In this document: positions 27,305 through 35,711 of the stretch, piece after piece
Numbering within the stretch: the stretch's first letter is position 1
How the letters are laid out: each line of letters starts with the position of its first letter
DNA from: Candidatus Terasakiella magnetica
GTDB taxonomy: Bacteria; Pseudomonadota; Alphaproteobacteria; Rhodospirillales; Terasakiellaceae
NCBI RefSeq assembly: GCF_900093605.1
Contig: NZ_FLYE01000012.1
Location: forward strand, 124,001-188,000
Reading direction: 5' to 3'
Length of the DNA: 64,000 nt
The notes under the pieces: generated by a model
What the model was told of the DNA's origin: nothing
The model's input: only the letters and a program-made list of their open reading frames with translations
Database searches by the model: none
Program-made: the position numbers and the translations under genes

Positions 27305-28205
27305 CAAAATTCTCATTACAGGTGGCACAGGTTCATTGGGCCGTGAACTTGCAAATGTCTTGGCACAAAACAACAATGAAATCATTGTCTATTCCCGTAA
27401 TGAAGAACGCCAGTTTGATATGAGCCAAGATCTTAAAGGGCTCCCTATACAGTATAGAATTGGGGATGTACGTGATATTCAATCCCTTAAAAGCGCCTTA
27501 TATGGTTGCGATATTGCCATTCACGCCGCTGCCATGAAAGACCTGATCATGTGCGAGGCCCAAGCAGCACAATGTGTGATGAATAACATCATTGGCACCA
27601 TGAATTTCCTTCAAGCAGTCAAGGAAACGCCCAGTGTAACAAAAGCTGTAGGCGTGAGTACGGATAAGGCTGCTTCCCCATCAAATGTTTACGGTTGTAG
27701 TAAATACATCATGGAACAATTGGTTCATGAGGCTGCCAGAACATCTGAATGTATTTTCAGCTGTGCACGCTTTGGCAATATGATCGACTCAACGGGTTCC
27801 TTGATCAGTACATGGAAAGCAAACCCGACAACTGAGGTTAAACTGACACACCCTGATGTGGCACGTTTCTTCTTTACAGTGAATGATGCAGCCTTGACCG
27901 TGATTGAAGGTTTAGAAAATGCCAAAAGCGGTGAAACACGTATCAAGAAAATGAAGGCTGCGCGTATCTATGATATTTTGCGCCTGATTACCAAGCGTAC
28001 AGAATTTGAAATCATGGGCCTTTTCCCCGGTGAAAAAGTTCATGAAGAACTGGTCAGTGATAACGAGGTTCGTTTTTGCCATGACGATGGTGATTTCTAT
28101 GTCATTCGTCCAGACCAAATCAATGATACACCACCAGATATGTTCTCTACTGAAAATGCAAGCTACTTTGACGACCAAGAGCTATCTGAGCTTATGGGCC
28201 TTTAA
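27291..28205 (+). CDS. SDR family nucleotide-sugar 4,6-dehydratase (CapD/PseB-like)
   Basis: Extended SDR of 304 residues. It has a TGGTGSLGRELA cofactor loop, AAMKDLIMCEAQ (the counterpart of AALKQVPxCE in PseB/FlaA1), VSTDKAASP, VYGCSKYIMEQ with the catalytic Tyr and Lys, and a C-terminal GEKVHEELVSD, which is typical of UDP-GlcNAc 4,6-dehydratases and epimerases. It probably makes a 4-keto-6-deoxy amino sugar. It overlaps the previous gene by 14 bases and shares one base with the next (TAATG). Confidence 0.82.
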   Translation: MISNSKILITGGTGSLGRELANVLAQNNNEIIVYSRNEERQFDMSQDLKGLPIQYRIGDVRDIQSLKSALYGCDIAIHAAAMKDLIMCEAQAAQCVMNNIIGTMNFLQAVKETPSVTKAVGVSTDKAASPSNVYGCSKYIMEQLVHEAARTSECIFSCARFGNMIDSTGSLISTWKANPTTEVKLTHPDVARFFFTVNDAALTVIEGLENAKSGETRIKKMKAARIYDILRLITKRTEFEIMGLFPGEKVHEELVSDNEVRFCHDDGDFYVIRPDQINDTPPDMFSTENASYFDDQELSELMGL

Positions 28206-29404
28206 TGCTTAATTTCTTCAAACGTAAACTGTCCAGTTTAAAGTTACGCCAAATGCGGGCATCAGGTCGTGTTGTCATGCAAGATATTGGACCAGCGCAC
28301 CTAACTAAAAAAGCGCTATTGCACTATACACTCGATTCAACGTTCCAGCCCCATTTACAAAAAGATTACAGACATACTTTTTTATGGGAAAGCTCCGAGC
28401 TAGTTAGGATTCTTAATAAATTCGGCTTCAGGGTTGATATTGTTGATCGCACCAACACAAACTGGATGCCCAAAGACGACTATGACCTTCTCATTAGTAA
28501 TGCCTCTGGAAATTCTGGCAAGCTTTATCCGACTTACGCCAAGCTAACACCCCGTGCAACAAAGGTGTTTTATGCATTAGGGCCAGAACCCCTACATGCA
28601 AATGAAAGAACCCTACAAAGGTATGATTTTGCAGGTCAAAGAACTGGAAATGATGTGTCTGCCATGCGAGTCATGGATAAAGTAGATATTAATAGCTGCA
28701 TGAAAATCAGCGATGCCATCATTGTTTTAGATGACAATGGGTATTCAAGCTCGACATATTCTTCTTATAAGTTACCAATATACTGGGTCAGTCCCTCATC
28801 AAGTCCCAAAGCGCTTTATGAAACGAGTTTTATAAGGAAACGGAAACGAAATACTTTTCTAGCTTTTGCAGGCAATGGCTTCATTGCTAAGGGCATGGAC
28901 TTACTTGTAGAAGCCTTTGAAAACCTGCCCGATTGCAACCTGATCATTGCAGGACCACATAGTGATAAAACATTCTGGTACTTATATGGTACACGCATTC
29001 AAAATGCAGATAATATCTCCTATGAAGGTTTTTTAACCATTGGTGATGAAAAATATAATCGTTTTGTTTCACAATGTTCCTATGTCATCGCACCTGTCGC
29101 CTCTGAAGGTGTTTGTACTTCTGTAACTACTTGTATGTGTTCTGGCCTTGTACCAATTGTACCTCATGAATCTGGTGTGGATATTTCATCAACAGGCCGC
29201 TACTTAACGAGCGACATGATGACCTTAACAGATGATATTATTGAAATCGTAGGACAATACAGCAAACTATCTGACAAAGAGTATGCACAAAAAGTTTCTG
29301 CAACCCTTCTCAAGTCTCAAGATTTCTCTCAAGCTTCATTTACCAAAAGCTGGTCAATTGCACTTGCAAATGTCCTGTGTGACATAGAAAAGCTCGCAGA
29401 ATAA
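28205..29404 (+). CDS. GT4-type glycosyltransferase
   Basis: Protein of 399 residues with GT-B organisation. The C-terminal half has LAFAGNGFIAKGMDLLVEAF (about residue 222), LIIAGPHSD and APVASEGVCTSVTTCMCSGLVPIV, which is the nucleotide-sugar binding region of GT4 enzymes with the E-x7-E-like loop. The N-terminal acceptor domain is not assignable. Start overlaps the stop of the SDR gene by one base, so it belongs to the same operon. Confidence 0.78.
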   Translation: MLNFFKRKLSSLKLRQMRASGRVVMQDIGPAHLTKKALLHYTLDSTFQPHLQKDYRHTFLWESSELVRILNKFGFRVDIVDRTNTNWMPKDDYDLLISNASGNSGKLYPTYAKLTPRATKVFYALGPEPLHANERTLQRYDFAGQRTGNDVSAMRVMDKVDINSCMKISDAIIVLDDNGYSSSTYSSYKLPIYWVSPSSSPKALYETSFIRKRKRNTFLAFAGNGFIAKGMDLLVEAFENLPDCNLIIAGPHSDKTFWYLYGTRIQNADNISYEGFLTIGDEKYNRFVSQCSYVIAPVASEGVCTSVTTCMCSGLVPIVPHESGVDISSTGRYLTSDMMTLTDDIIEIVGQYSKLSDKEYAQKVSATLLKSQDFSQASFTKSWSIALANVLCDIEKLAE

Positions 29405-29481
29405 AAAGGTCGTTTTCTTCTATTTGAGAAAAGGCTATAAGTGCTTCAATCAAAGTCATATTGAGCACACGGGTTTTATTT

Positions 29482-30888
29482 ATGAAAAATATCGTATCAG
29501 CACTTAAACAAAAGATTTTCGGTGCTGCCCCTTCAGATAAAAGTAATCATTTACCAAAACAAATAAAAATCCCCTGTGATTTTCATATTGATGATGCATT
29601 TTCAACGAGCAAAGAAAATTCTTCGTCACTGACTGTAAAGACTGGTGATGAATTTCATGCCCTCACACCAACCCATTGGAAACTGGCTATGGTTGGCCTT
29701 TCCAAAGACGGTAAAAAACTGATAAAAATCGGCATTGATATGCACCCGCTTCGCCGTATCACCATGCATGATGAAATTAAAGTGATTCAGCACCTTAATG
29801 ATCAAAACTGTATCAGCTGCCCAAAAATGCATGACCATGGCATGCTTACTAAGGAAGACCTTCTTCAGGCTTTAGAAGGTGACGCAAAACAGCTTGTTGC
29901 AGAAAAAGAAGCCAACGAGTTTCCTTATCTCATTTTAGATTATCTCCCCAGCGCCAAAGAAATTCCTTTTGGTGATGCTGTTCTGTCCTTGATTGAACAA
30001 AAAAGCCTTGGTGTCTATTGCGGGGACTTTAAGCCTAGAAACCTTAGATACGATGCTGATAAAAGCATCTGTTATATCGTAGATTATGATCAAGCCCTCA
30101 TGCTCGATGATAAAACCAGCCAAATGCCCATGAATGATTTTATGCAATGGGCTGATGCTGAGGAACGTAAACAATTTGATAAAGATAATTTCCTGCGCCA
30201 ATTTACGACATTTAAAGCCCGCAAAACGTTCTCAAAGATGTTTAAAGAAGGTTCCTTTAATCTGCTACACACAAGCTTGCTGCAAAAACAAAAAACAACA
30301 CGCACAAGTGACGGTGTCTATCACACTATTAATCACCCTCTTGTTTATAGCGAAGGTGTACGAAGCCTTGATGAGCGCGTCGAACTACTCAGTAAACTCA
30401 CATGGCAAAAAAATGAAAGAGTTCTCGATATTGGCTGTAATGCCGGTTTACTTTCATTTCACCTTGCAGACTTAGGATGTAGTGTCACTGGTGTCGATAT
30501 GGACCCTGATATCATTACCCTTAATGGCTTTATTGCAAATATTATGGGCAAAACAGCACAGTTTGATTTCCTTGATCTAGATAACCGGGATATTCCCAAT
30601 ACATTTGATACCATTATTCTATTCTCTGTCCTTCATCATACTCAAAATGTGGAGGCCAATGCCAAAAAGGTTGCAAACAATTGCAATCGCATCATTATGG
30701 AATGTCGTTTGACTGAACGCGGCCTCAAACCTGTTGGAGAAGAATGGATTGAGACATCCAGATGGTCTTTCGACAATGTCGAAGGGCTAAAATCCTATTT
30801 TGAAGAAATCTTCCCCAGATTTATTGCCAATAGCGATGTCGGTTTAGGTGATCGAAACCGTTACATGATTGAACTCATTAAAAAATAG
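29482..30888 (+). CDS. Protein kinase-like domain fused to SAM methyltransferase (WbdD-like, reversed order)
   Basis: Cytoplasmic protein of 468 residues. Residues about 55-210 resemble a eukaryotic-type/LPS-kinase fold: LIKIGIDM (candidate ATP lysine), an MHDEIKVIQHL helix with the glutamate, the LDYLP hinge, GDFKPRNLRYD as catalytic loop (D, K, N) and YIVDYDQAL in the DFG position. Residues about 310-465 are a class I methyltransferase with VLDIGCNAGLLSFHLADLG and FSVLHHTQN. WbdD of E. coli O8/O9a phosphorylates and methylates the growing O-polysaccharide end to set its length, with methyltransferase first and kinase second. The order here is the opposite. The ATG at 29482 is preferred over TTG 29461. 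Confidence 0.78.
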   Translation: MKNIVSALKQKIFGAAPSDKSNHLPKQIKIPCDFHIDDAFSTSKENSSSLTVKTGDEFHALTPTHWKLAMVGLSKDGKKLIKIGIDMHPLRRITMHDEIKVIQHLNDQNCISCPKMHDHGMLTKEDLLQALEGDAKQLVAEKEANEFPYLILDYLPSAKEIPFGDAVLSLIEQKSLGVYCGDFKPRNLRYDADKSICYIVDYDQALMLDDKTSQMPMNDFMQWADAEERKQFDKDNFLRQFTTFKARKTFSKMFKEGSFNLLHTSLLQKQKTTRTSDGVYHTINHPLVYSEGVRSLDERVELLSKLTWQKNERVLDIGCNAGLLSFHLADLGCSVTGVDMDPDIITLNGFIANIMGKTAQFDFLDLDNRDIPNTFDTIILFSVLHHTQNVEANAKKVANNCNRIIMECRLTERGLKPVGEEWIETSRWSFDNVEGLKSYFEEIFPRFIANSDVGLGDRNRYMIELIKK

Positions 30889-30900
30889 GACTTACTCACC

Positions 30901-32028
30901 GTGTCAAACCTCCCTGATGCAGCAGAAATTGCCAACGATATTGGCAGCTGGCTTGATGAAATGGCCGAAGGTCTTGAACCGGGACGCTTTAAATATTGTA
31001 AAACTGGCTCCATTACGCCATCTGGGGGCCAAGAAGCCGATATGGTGACATGCTTTGCCGTCAAAGCGGCATGGCAATGTGGGCAATGGGATAAATGGAG
31101 TGATGAGCGCAAAAAAGGCTGTATTAATTTTATCCGCAGTTTCCAGCGCGAAGACGGTTTTTTTTATGACCCATGGCTAAAAAAAAGCACCTATCTAAAC
31201 TGGCGAGACTTTGCTTTTGCCGCCCTTGGACGATCAAACCTGTTCACGGCACCTGCACGACATAGAAAACAGCGCATTTTAAATGTCCGTGCTGAAACAC
31301 GCCAAGCCATTGGCACCTTAATGATGGTTGGTGAAAAGCCAAACTATCCTGTACAAATGGAAGTCACCACCCCCGAACAAGTAACACAATATATCAATGA
31401 TCTTGATTGGACCCATCCTTGGGGCGCAGGTAGTCATCTTAGTCATATTCTAATGATGCTCTCTGCAAACCGTAGCCTGTTTCAACAAACAGAACTCTAT
31501 GACAAACTGGTTCCAGAAATCCTGAACTTCTTCAAAAGCATCTATCACCCCGAAGATGGGACTTGGTACAAAGGAAGCGTTACAGACAACCAGCTTAAAA
31601 TCAACGGGGCTATGAAAGTCTATACAGGGCTCGGTTGGCTAGATGATGAGGTTTTCCCAAATAAAGCCGCCATTGATCTTGCCCTCTCAACACCTCTACC
31701 ACAAGATGGCTGTGGTTTTACAAATAACCTGTTTGTTATTCAACGGGCTTCACGTGGTCTTAATAAACCCTATCGAGCTGATGAAATAAAAACACGTGCA
31801 AAAGAAGCCATAGAAATTGCCTTAAAAAACAAGAAAGAAGGGTCTAGCTTTTCATTCCAACGCCATGGGTCTCAAAAATATTATTATAGCCAATATACAT
31901 CTAAAGGCCATAACGTCGCAGATATACATGGCACAGCCATGTTCACATGGGGTTTGGCCTTAGCTTTTGAACTACTGGGTAATGATGCACCTAAGGGAGC
32001 TGAAAACTGGCAAACCCATCGCCCTTAG
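30901..32028 (+). CDS. Alpha/alpha-toroid protein of unknown function
   Basis: Protein of 375 residues starting at GTG. It has recurring motifs of an alpha/alpha toroid: REDGFFYDPW, HPEDGTWYKGS, LPQDGCGFTNN and a C-terminal DIHGTAMFTWGLALAFEL. This fold occurs in prenyltransferase/squalene-cyclase repeats and in glycoside hydrolases and polysaccharide lyases. No signal peptide is visible, so a cytoplasmic location is likely. I cannot name the reaction. It sits 12 bases after the kinase-methyltransferase gene and 15 before the beta-propeller gene. Confidence 0.6.
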   Translation: MSNLPDAAEIANDIGSWLDEMAEGLEPGRFKYCKTGSITPSGGQEADMVTCFAVKAAWQCGQWDKWSDERKKGCINFIRSFQREDGFFYDPWLKKSTYLNWRDFAFAALGRSNLFTAPARHRKQRILNVRAETRQAIGTLMMVGEKPNYPVQMEVTTPEQVTQYINDLDWTHPWGAGSHLSHILMMLSANRSLFQQTELYDKLVPEILNFFKSIYHPEDGTWYKGSVTDNQLKINGAMKVYTGLGWLDDEVFPNKAAIDLALSTPLPQDGCGFTNNLFVIQRASRGLNKPYRADEIKTRAKEAIEIALKNKKEGSSFSFQRHGSQKYYYSQYTSKGHNVADIHGTAMFTWGLALAFELLGNDAPKGAENWQTHRP

Positions 32029-32043
32029 AACAGGAATGAAATA

Positions 32044-33084
32044 ATGTTAAAAAAATTTATTCTTCTGCTTGTAGCGGCACCTCTTATTCTCATTGCGTAT
32101 GGTTATAACGTTTTCCACACAATCTACGTTGCGCCGGGACAATGGGATGAAAATATCCGTGAAATTGGCAATGTTATTAACTTTAAAGGCCGCCAGTTTT
32201 TCTATTATTCAGGAAAAATAGGTGCTAATGCAAAAGGAGATAATCAAGTCTTCTGCGGTGTTGCAGAGTTTAAAAATAACAAATGGAAAAAACTTGGGAA
32301 AATCGGAAATTTCCTATGCGAAGACCCTTATGCACTCGTACTAGATGATGAAATTGTTCTTCTTTATGAAGAAAAAATAGATATACCAGACTTAACAACA
32401 AGTGTCGCAAAAAGCACAGACGGTATTTCCTATAAACCAGTTCATCTTCGGGTGTTAAAACCTACTCAAAAAGGTTGGCAGAACTCAGATACCAGCAGCC
32501 CCATTCTTTTAAAAACGGAGCCTCATAAATTCGCCCTCATCTACGAAGCGCGTGGTGAAGGAAAAACACGTTTTAATCAGGGAAGTATTGCTGTCGCCTT
32601 CTCAGACAACCCTTATGTAGAAGGCTGGATTAAACCAACAGCCCCCTCTCATGAAGGAACCTATGAGCAAACCCTTTCTAGAGATGTATGGAATGGATAT
32701 TTAGCACCTGATGATGTTATCAAAGTGAACGATGAATATATTTTCTCATTTCATGCACTAAGCCTGAATAAAGGCTGGTCTAGCAGCTTATGGAAAAGTA
32801 CAGACCTCCAGAACTTTACATCTATTTACAGCTCACCCCTTTTCCCACAAGAAGATACTGTCATGATCTGGGATAAAGGCACTTGTATTGAATTTTTGGC
32901 GGAAAAAGAAGGACTTGGAGTTGGTCCGATCCATCCGGCCCTCTTTGACGATAAAGAGTATAACTATTGCTCAAGCTATGCTGAAAGAATAGGTTTCTAT
33001 ACATATGGTTTAGTTATAGATTTACAAAAATTTCTTATTCGTGGACAAAAATTTGTCATGCGCAAGCTTGACAGTTTTTTCTAA
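32044..33084 (+). CDS. Membrane-anchored beta-propeller, glycosidase-like
   Basis: Protein of 346 residues with an N-terminal anchor or uncleaved signal (about 4-24), then beta-rich repeats typical of the five-bladed propeller of GH43/GH32-like proteins: EDPYALVLDDEIVLLYE, SSPILL..HKFALIYEARG, APDDVIKVNDEYIFSFHA and LWKSTDLQNF. Acidic residues at blade starts could serve catalysis, but I cannot confirm an active site. It probably acts on the glycan in the periplasm. The same organisation appears in many O-antigen clusters without a defined role. Confidence 0.6.
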   Translation: MLKKFILLLVAAPLILIAYGYNVFHTIYVAPGQWDENIREIGNVINFKGRQFFYYSGKIGANAKGDNQVFCGVAEFKNNKWKKLGKIGNFLCEDPYALVLDDEIVLLYEEKIDIPDLTTSVAKSTDGISYKPVHLRVLKPTQKGWQNSDTSSPILLKTEPHKFALIYEARGEGKTRFNQGSIAVAFSDNPYVEGWIKPTAPSHEGTYEQTLSRDVWNGYLAPDDVIKVNDEYIFSFHALSLNKGWSSSLWKSTDLQNFTSIYSSPLFPQEDTVMIWDKGTCIEFLAEKEGLGVGPIHPALFDDKEYNYCSSYAERIGFYTYGLVIDLQKFLIRGQKFVMRKLDSFF

Positions 33085-33105
33085 TATTTTCTTTGGAAAA
33101 ACAAT

Positions 33106-33870
33106 ATGTCTCAAGACTACTCAAAACTAGTGTCTTTCTTAGGTATAATTTTAAAGATTATCCCTTTAAGCCTCTTTGAAAAGCTTATTAAGGCACTGCT
33201 CTATGGGCGTTTAAGGGCAAACCCCTCAACGGAGGGCCTTAAGACTGCTCTAAAGCTCGATAACACCCTTTATGGTATCTGTGGTCAATTAGCAGTTTCT
33301 TACGACAACGGTAACCATGCAAAACAAAGATTAACTGGCTATATTGATAACTTTGCCCATTTGGCCACCAAGATGGATGGGCCCTATCTTGATATTGGCT
33401 GTGGCTCTGGTGTTTTATCTCATGCAATTGCTCAAAAAACACAACAAACAGTAACGGGTATTGATATTATTGAGAGTAAAGTAAAATCTGCTTCAAAGCG
33501 TTATAAGCAAAATAATCTTGACTTTATAGTAGGCGATGCAACACAAATGGCGTTGAATCAACAATATCAAACTATTATTCTATCTAATGTCCTTGAACAT
33601 ATTTCTGAGCGTGTCTCTTTTTTAAAAGCCCTCAATAACTATCATAACCCCGAACAATTTCTCATCCGTGTACCAATTTTTGAGCGTGATTGGCGTGTTC
33701 CATTAAAAAAAGAATTAAATATTGATTGGCGCCTTGATTCAACACATGAAACTGAGCATACAATTCGAGAATTTAAAGAAGAAATAACAAAAAGTGGTTT
33801 GCGGATTCATAGATCTGAAGTTAAATGGGGAGAAATCTGGGCTGTAGTGAAACCTAAAAATGAATCCTGA
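33106..33870 (+). CDS. Class I SAM-dependent methyltransferase
   Basis: Protein of 254 residues. Motif I is YLDIGCGSGVLSHAIA (about residue 96), strand 2 ends in GIDI, and LSNVLEHI is the motif IV region. The first 85 residues form a helical lid with a hydrophobic start. Glycan O-methylation or lipid-carrier-linked sugar methylation is plausible, but there is no direct evidence. It lies 21 bases after the propeller gene and 16 before the SGNH gene. Confidence 0.8.
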   Translation: MSQDYSKLVSFLGIILKIIPLSLFEKLIKALLYGRLRANPSTEGLKTALKLDNTLYGICGQLAVSYDNGNHAKQRLTGYIDNFAHLATKMDGPYLDIGCGSGVLSHAIAQKTQQTVTGIDIIESKVKSASKRYKQNNLDFIVGDATQMALNQQYQTIILSNVLEHISERVSFLKALNNYHNPEQFLIRVPIFERDWRVPLKKELNIDWRLDSTHETEHTIREFKEEITKSGLRIHRSEVKWGEIWAVVKPKNES

Positions 33871-33886
33871 ATAGGAAATTAAAATA

Positions 33887-35053
33887 ATGAATAATGATAA
33901 AAACTGGTTTGAATTAAATCCTAAAAAAACAATATCATCTCTGTTTTTAATATTTATTTTTATTTGTATTTTATTAATTGAAATGACCCTATCAATTACT
34001 AAGAATCATACCATTGAAAACGGACAAAAAAGATATATCAGACTAAAAGAATTAAATATAAATTATCAAAATACCATTATTCCTGATATAGAATATATGA
34101 AAACTACCGATAGCTTAGTAAGAAAACCATATATTATTAATGTTGATAATAATGGCTTCATTAAACCTTCAAAAGTCCATGATGAAGCAGACAAAACTAT
34201 TGTTTTTATTGGTGGATCAACGACTGAATGTCTATATGTAGATGAGTTTAAAAGATTCCCCTATTTGGTTGGGAAAAATTTAGAAGAAGAATTCAAACTT
34301 AAAATAAATTCATTTAATAGTGGTGTTTCAGGAAATAATAGCCTGCATTCAATTGATATTCTTATTAATAAAATTATACCAATGCAGCCAGACATAATAG
34401 TTTTAATGCATAATATAAATGAATTATCGACACTGATACATGAAGGAAGTTATTGGAACAACAACTCAAATAGATCACCTTTAATTACTTTAGAGGAACC
34501 AAAGATTAGTTATCTACTATTAAAATCAATAAAAGACTACTTAATACCCAATTTTTATACTGAAATCAAAAAAATTATTCATCGTTTTAAACACTCAAAC
34601 AAACAAATAGATGAATTTTATAAGTCACGTAATAAAATAAATATAAACAAAGAAAAAATTTTAATAGATTATAAAAGAAATTTAGAGATATTTATTCATA
34701 TTTCGAAATTGTCAGGAATACAACCCATATTAATGACACAATTTAATAGATTTAAAGAAAAACCAACTTCTCTACTTATGAAAAAGATGAAAACTCGTAT
34801 TGAAAACAAATTAAACATAAACTATTCAGATTTTATAGAATTATACAAAAAAATAAATCATATTACCATTAAAGTAGCCCAAAAAAATAATATTTATTAT
34901 ATTGATTTAGATAAATTAATTCCTAAAGAAAGTAAATATATTTATGATTCTGTACACCTCAATACATTCGGTAGTACTTACACCTCAAAAATAATTTCAG
35001 CTTCTTTAATAAAAATGGGACTATTTAATTATAGACCCTTATCACAAAAGTAG
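33887..35053 (+). CDS. SGNH/GDSL hydrolase-like protein, 3' end altered by an IS30 remnant
   Basis: Protein of 388 residues with an N-terminal anchor (about 15-35). FIGGSTTECLYV (about 108) carries the serine, LMHNINELS gives the block III asparagine, and YDSVHLNTFGS near 368 gives the D-x-x-H pair, so the triad is intact. The gene is extremely AT-rich, with long runs of AAA and ATA codons, unlike the hslVU region. Its last codons and stop (35041-35053) also read, on the minus strand, as the YFCD of an IS30 transposase, so the original C-terminus was probably cut by the element. Confidence 0.7.
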   Translation: MNNDKNWFELNPKKTISSLFLIFIFICILLIEMTLSITKNHTIENGQKRYIRLKELNINYQNTIIPDIEYMKTTDSLVRKPYIINVDNNGFIKPSKVHDEADKTIVFIGGSTTECLYVDEFKRFPYLVGKNLEEEFKLKINSFNSGVSGNNSLHSIDILINKIIPMQPDIIVLMHNINELSTLIHEGSYWNNNSNRSPLITLEEPKISYLLLKSIKDYLIPNFYTEIKKIIHRFKHSNKQIDEFYKSRNKININKEKILIDYKRNLEIFIHISKLSGIQPILMTQFNRFKEKPTSLLMKKMKTRIENKLNINYSDFIELYKKINHITIKVAQKNNIYYIDLDKLIPKESKYIYDSVHLNTFGSTYTSKIISASLIKMGLFNYRPLSQK

Positions 35054-35107
35054 GTGTCAATGCCGAGTTTTTCTTCGATTTCAGCAAAATGGGCGAACTC
35101 TGTTCCA
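35041..35107 (-). pseudogene. IS30-family transposase fragment
   Basis: The minus strand reads GTEFAHFAEIEEKLGID followed by TYFCD in one frame. This is the catalytic-core stretch around the DNGxEF motif of IS30 transposases. Both ends are lost: the DN before GTEF is missing, and the fragment stops where it meets the SGNH gene. It does not match the larger IS30 remnant to the right (which reads DNGGEFAKHSL), so it comes from a different element. Confidence 0.7.
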
Positions 35108-35131
35108 TAGCATATACGGAAGGAACACTTA

Positions 35132-35184
35132 ACCACCTGTTTTATCCGTGAAACCCGTAGAGTAGAACGGGTAAAACAGGTGGT
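35132..35184. repeat. Inverted repeat, 18-bp arms
   Basis: Arms starting ACCACCTGTTTTA at 35132 and ending TAAAACAGGTGGT at 35184 pair with one mismatch around a 17-base loop. There is no downstream T-run. It may be the paired end of a lost mobile element or a transcription terminator for the glycan operon. Confidence 0.45.
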
Positions 35185-35711
35185 CATGATCAGCTAACAA
35201 CCCTCTAAAATGAAGTATTGCAAAAACATTTTTAAGGATACCGACCATGACCAATATGCAGTATATGCCAAACAACATAGTCCTGGGTGGATTCAGGAGC
35301 GAAGTGCAACGGTTTGATTAAATGACAATTTGACATCTTTTCCTAACTCTTTCAGCAGGGCTTGAACGGCGTTTTAAAGCCGAGGCATTTTCTGGGCGTC
35401 AGATTGTGGCTGAGGACGATATCTTGTAGCTCGTCCTCGCTCAGTTTATCAATATCAAAATCTCTCGGTAAATCCCGTCGCAACCGGCAATTGGTATTTT
35501 CCACGGCTCCCTTTTGCCATGAGGCATAGGCGTCGCAGAACCATGTGGAGACCTTGCACGCCTTCTTGATCAGGCTGTGCTTAGCGAATTCTCCTCCATT
35601 ATCAAGAGTGATGGATTTACGGATATGTGGCGATAATCGCTTGAACACCTCAATAATCATTTGAGCTGTTTCAGCCACCGTTTTGCCATTGATACCAAAA
35701 TGTACTCGTTG

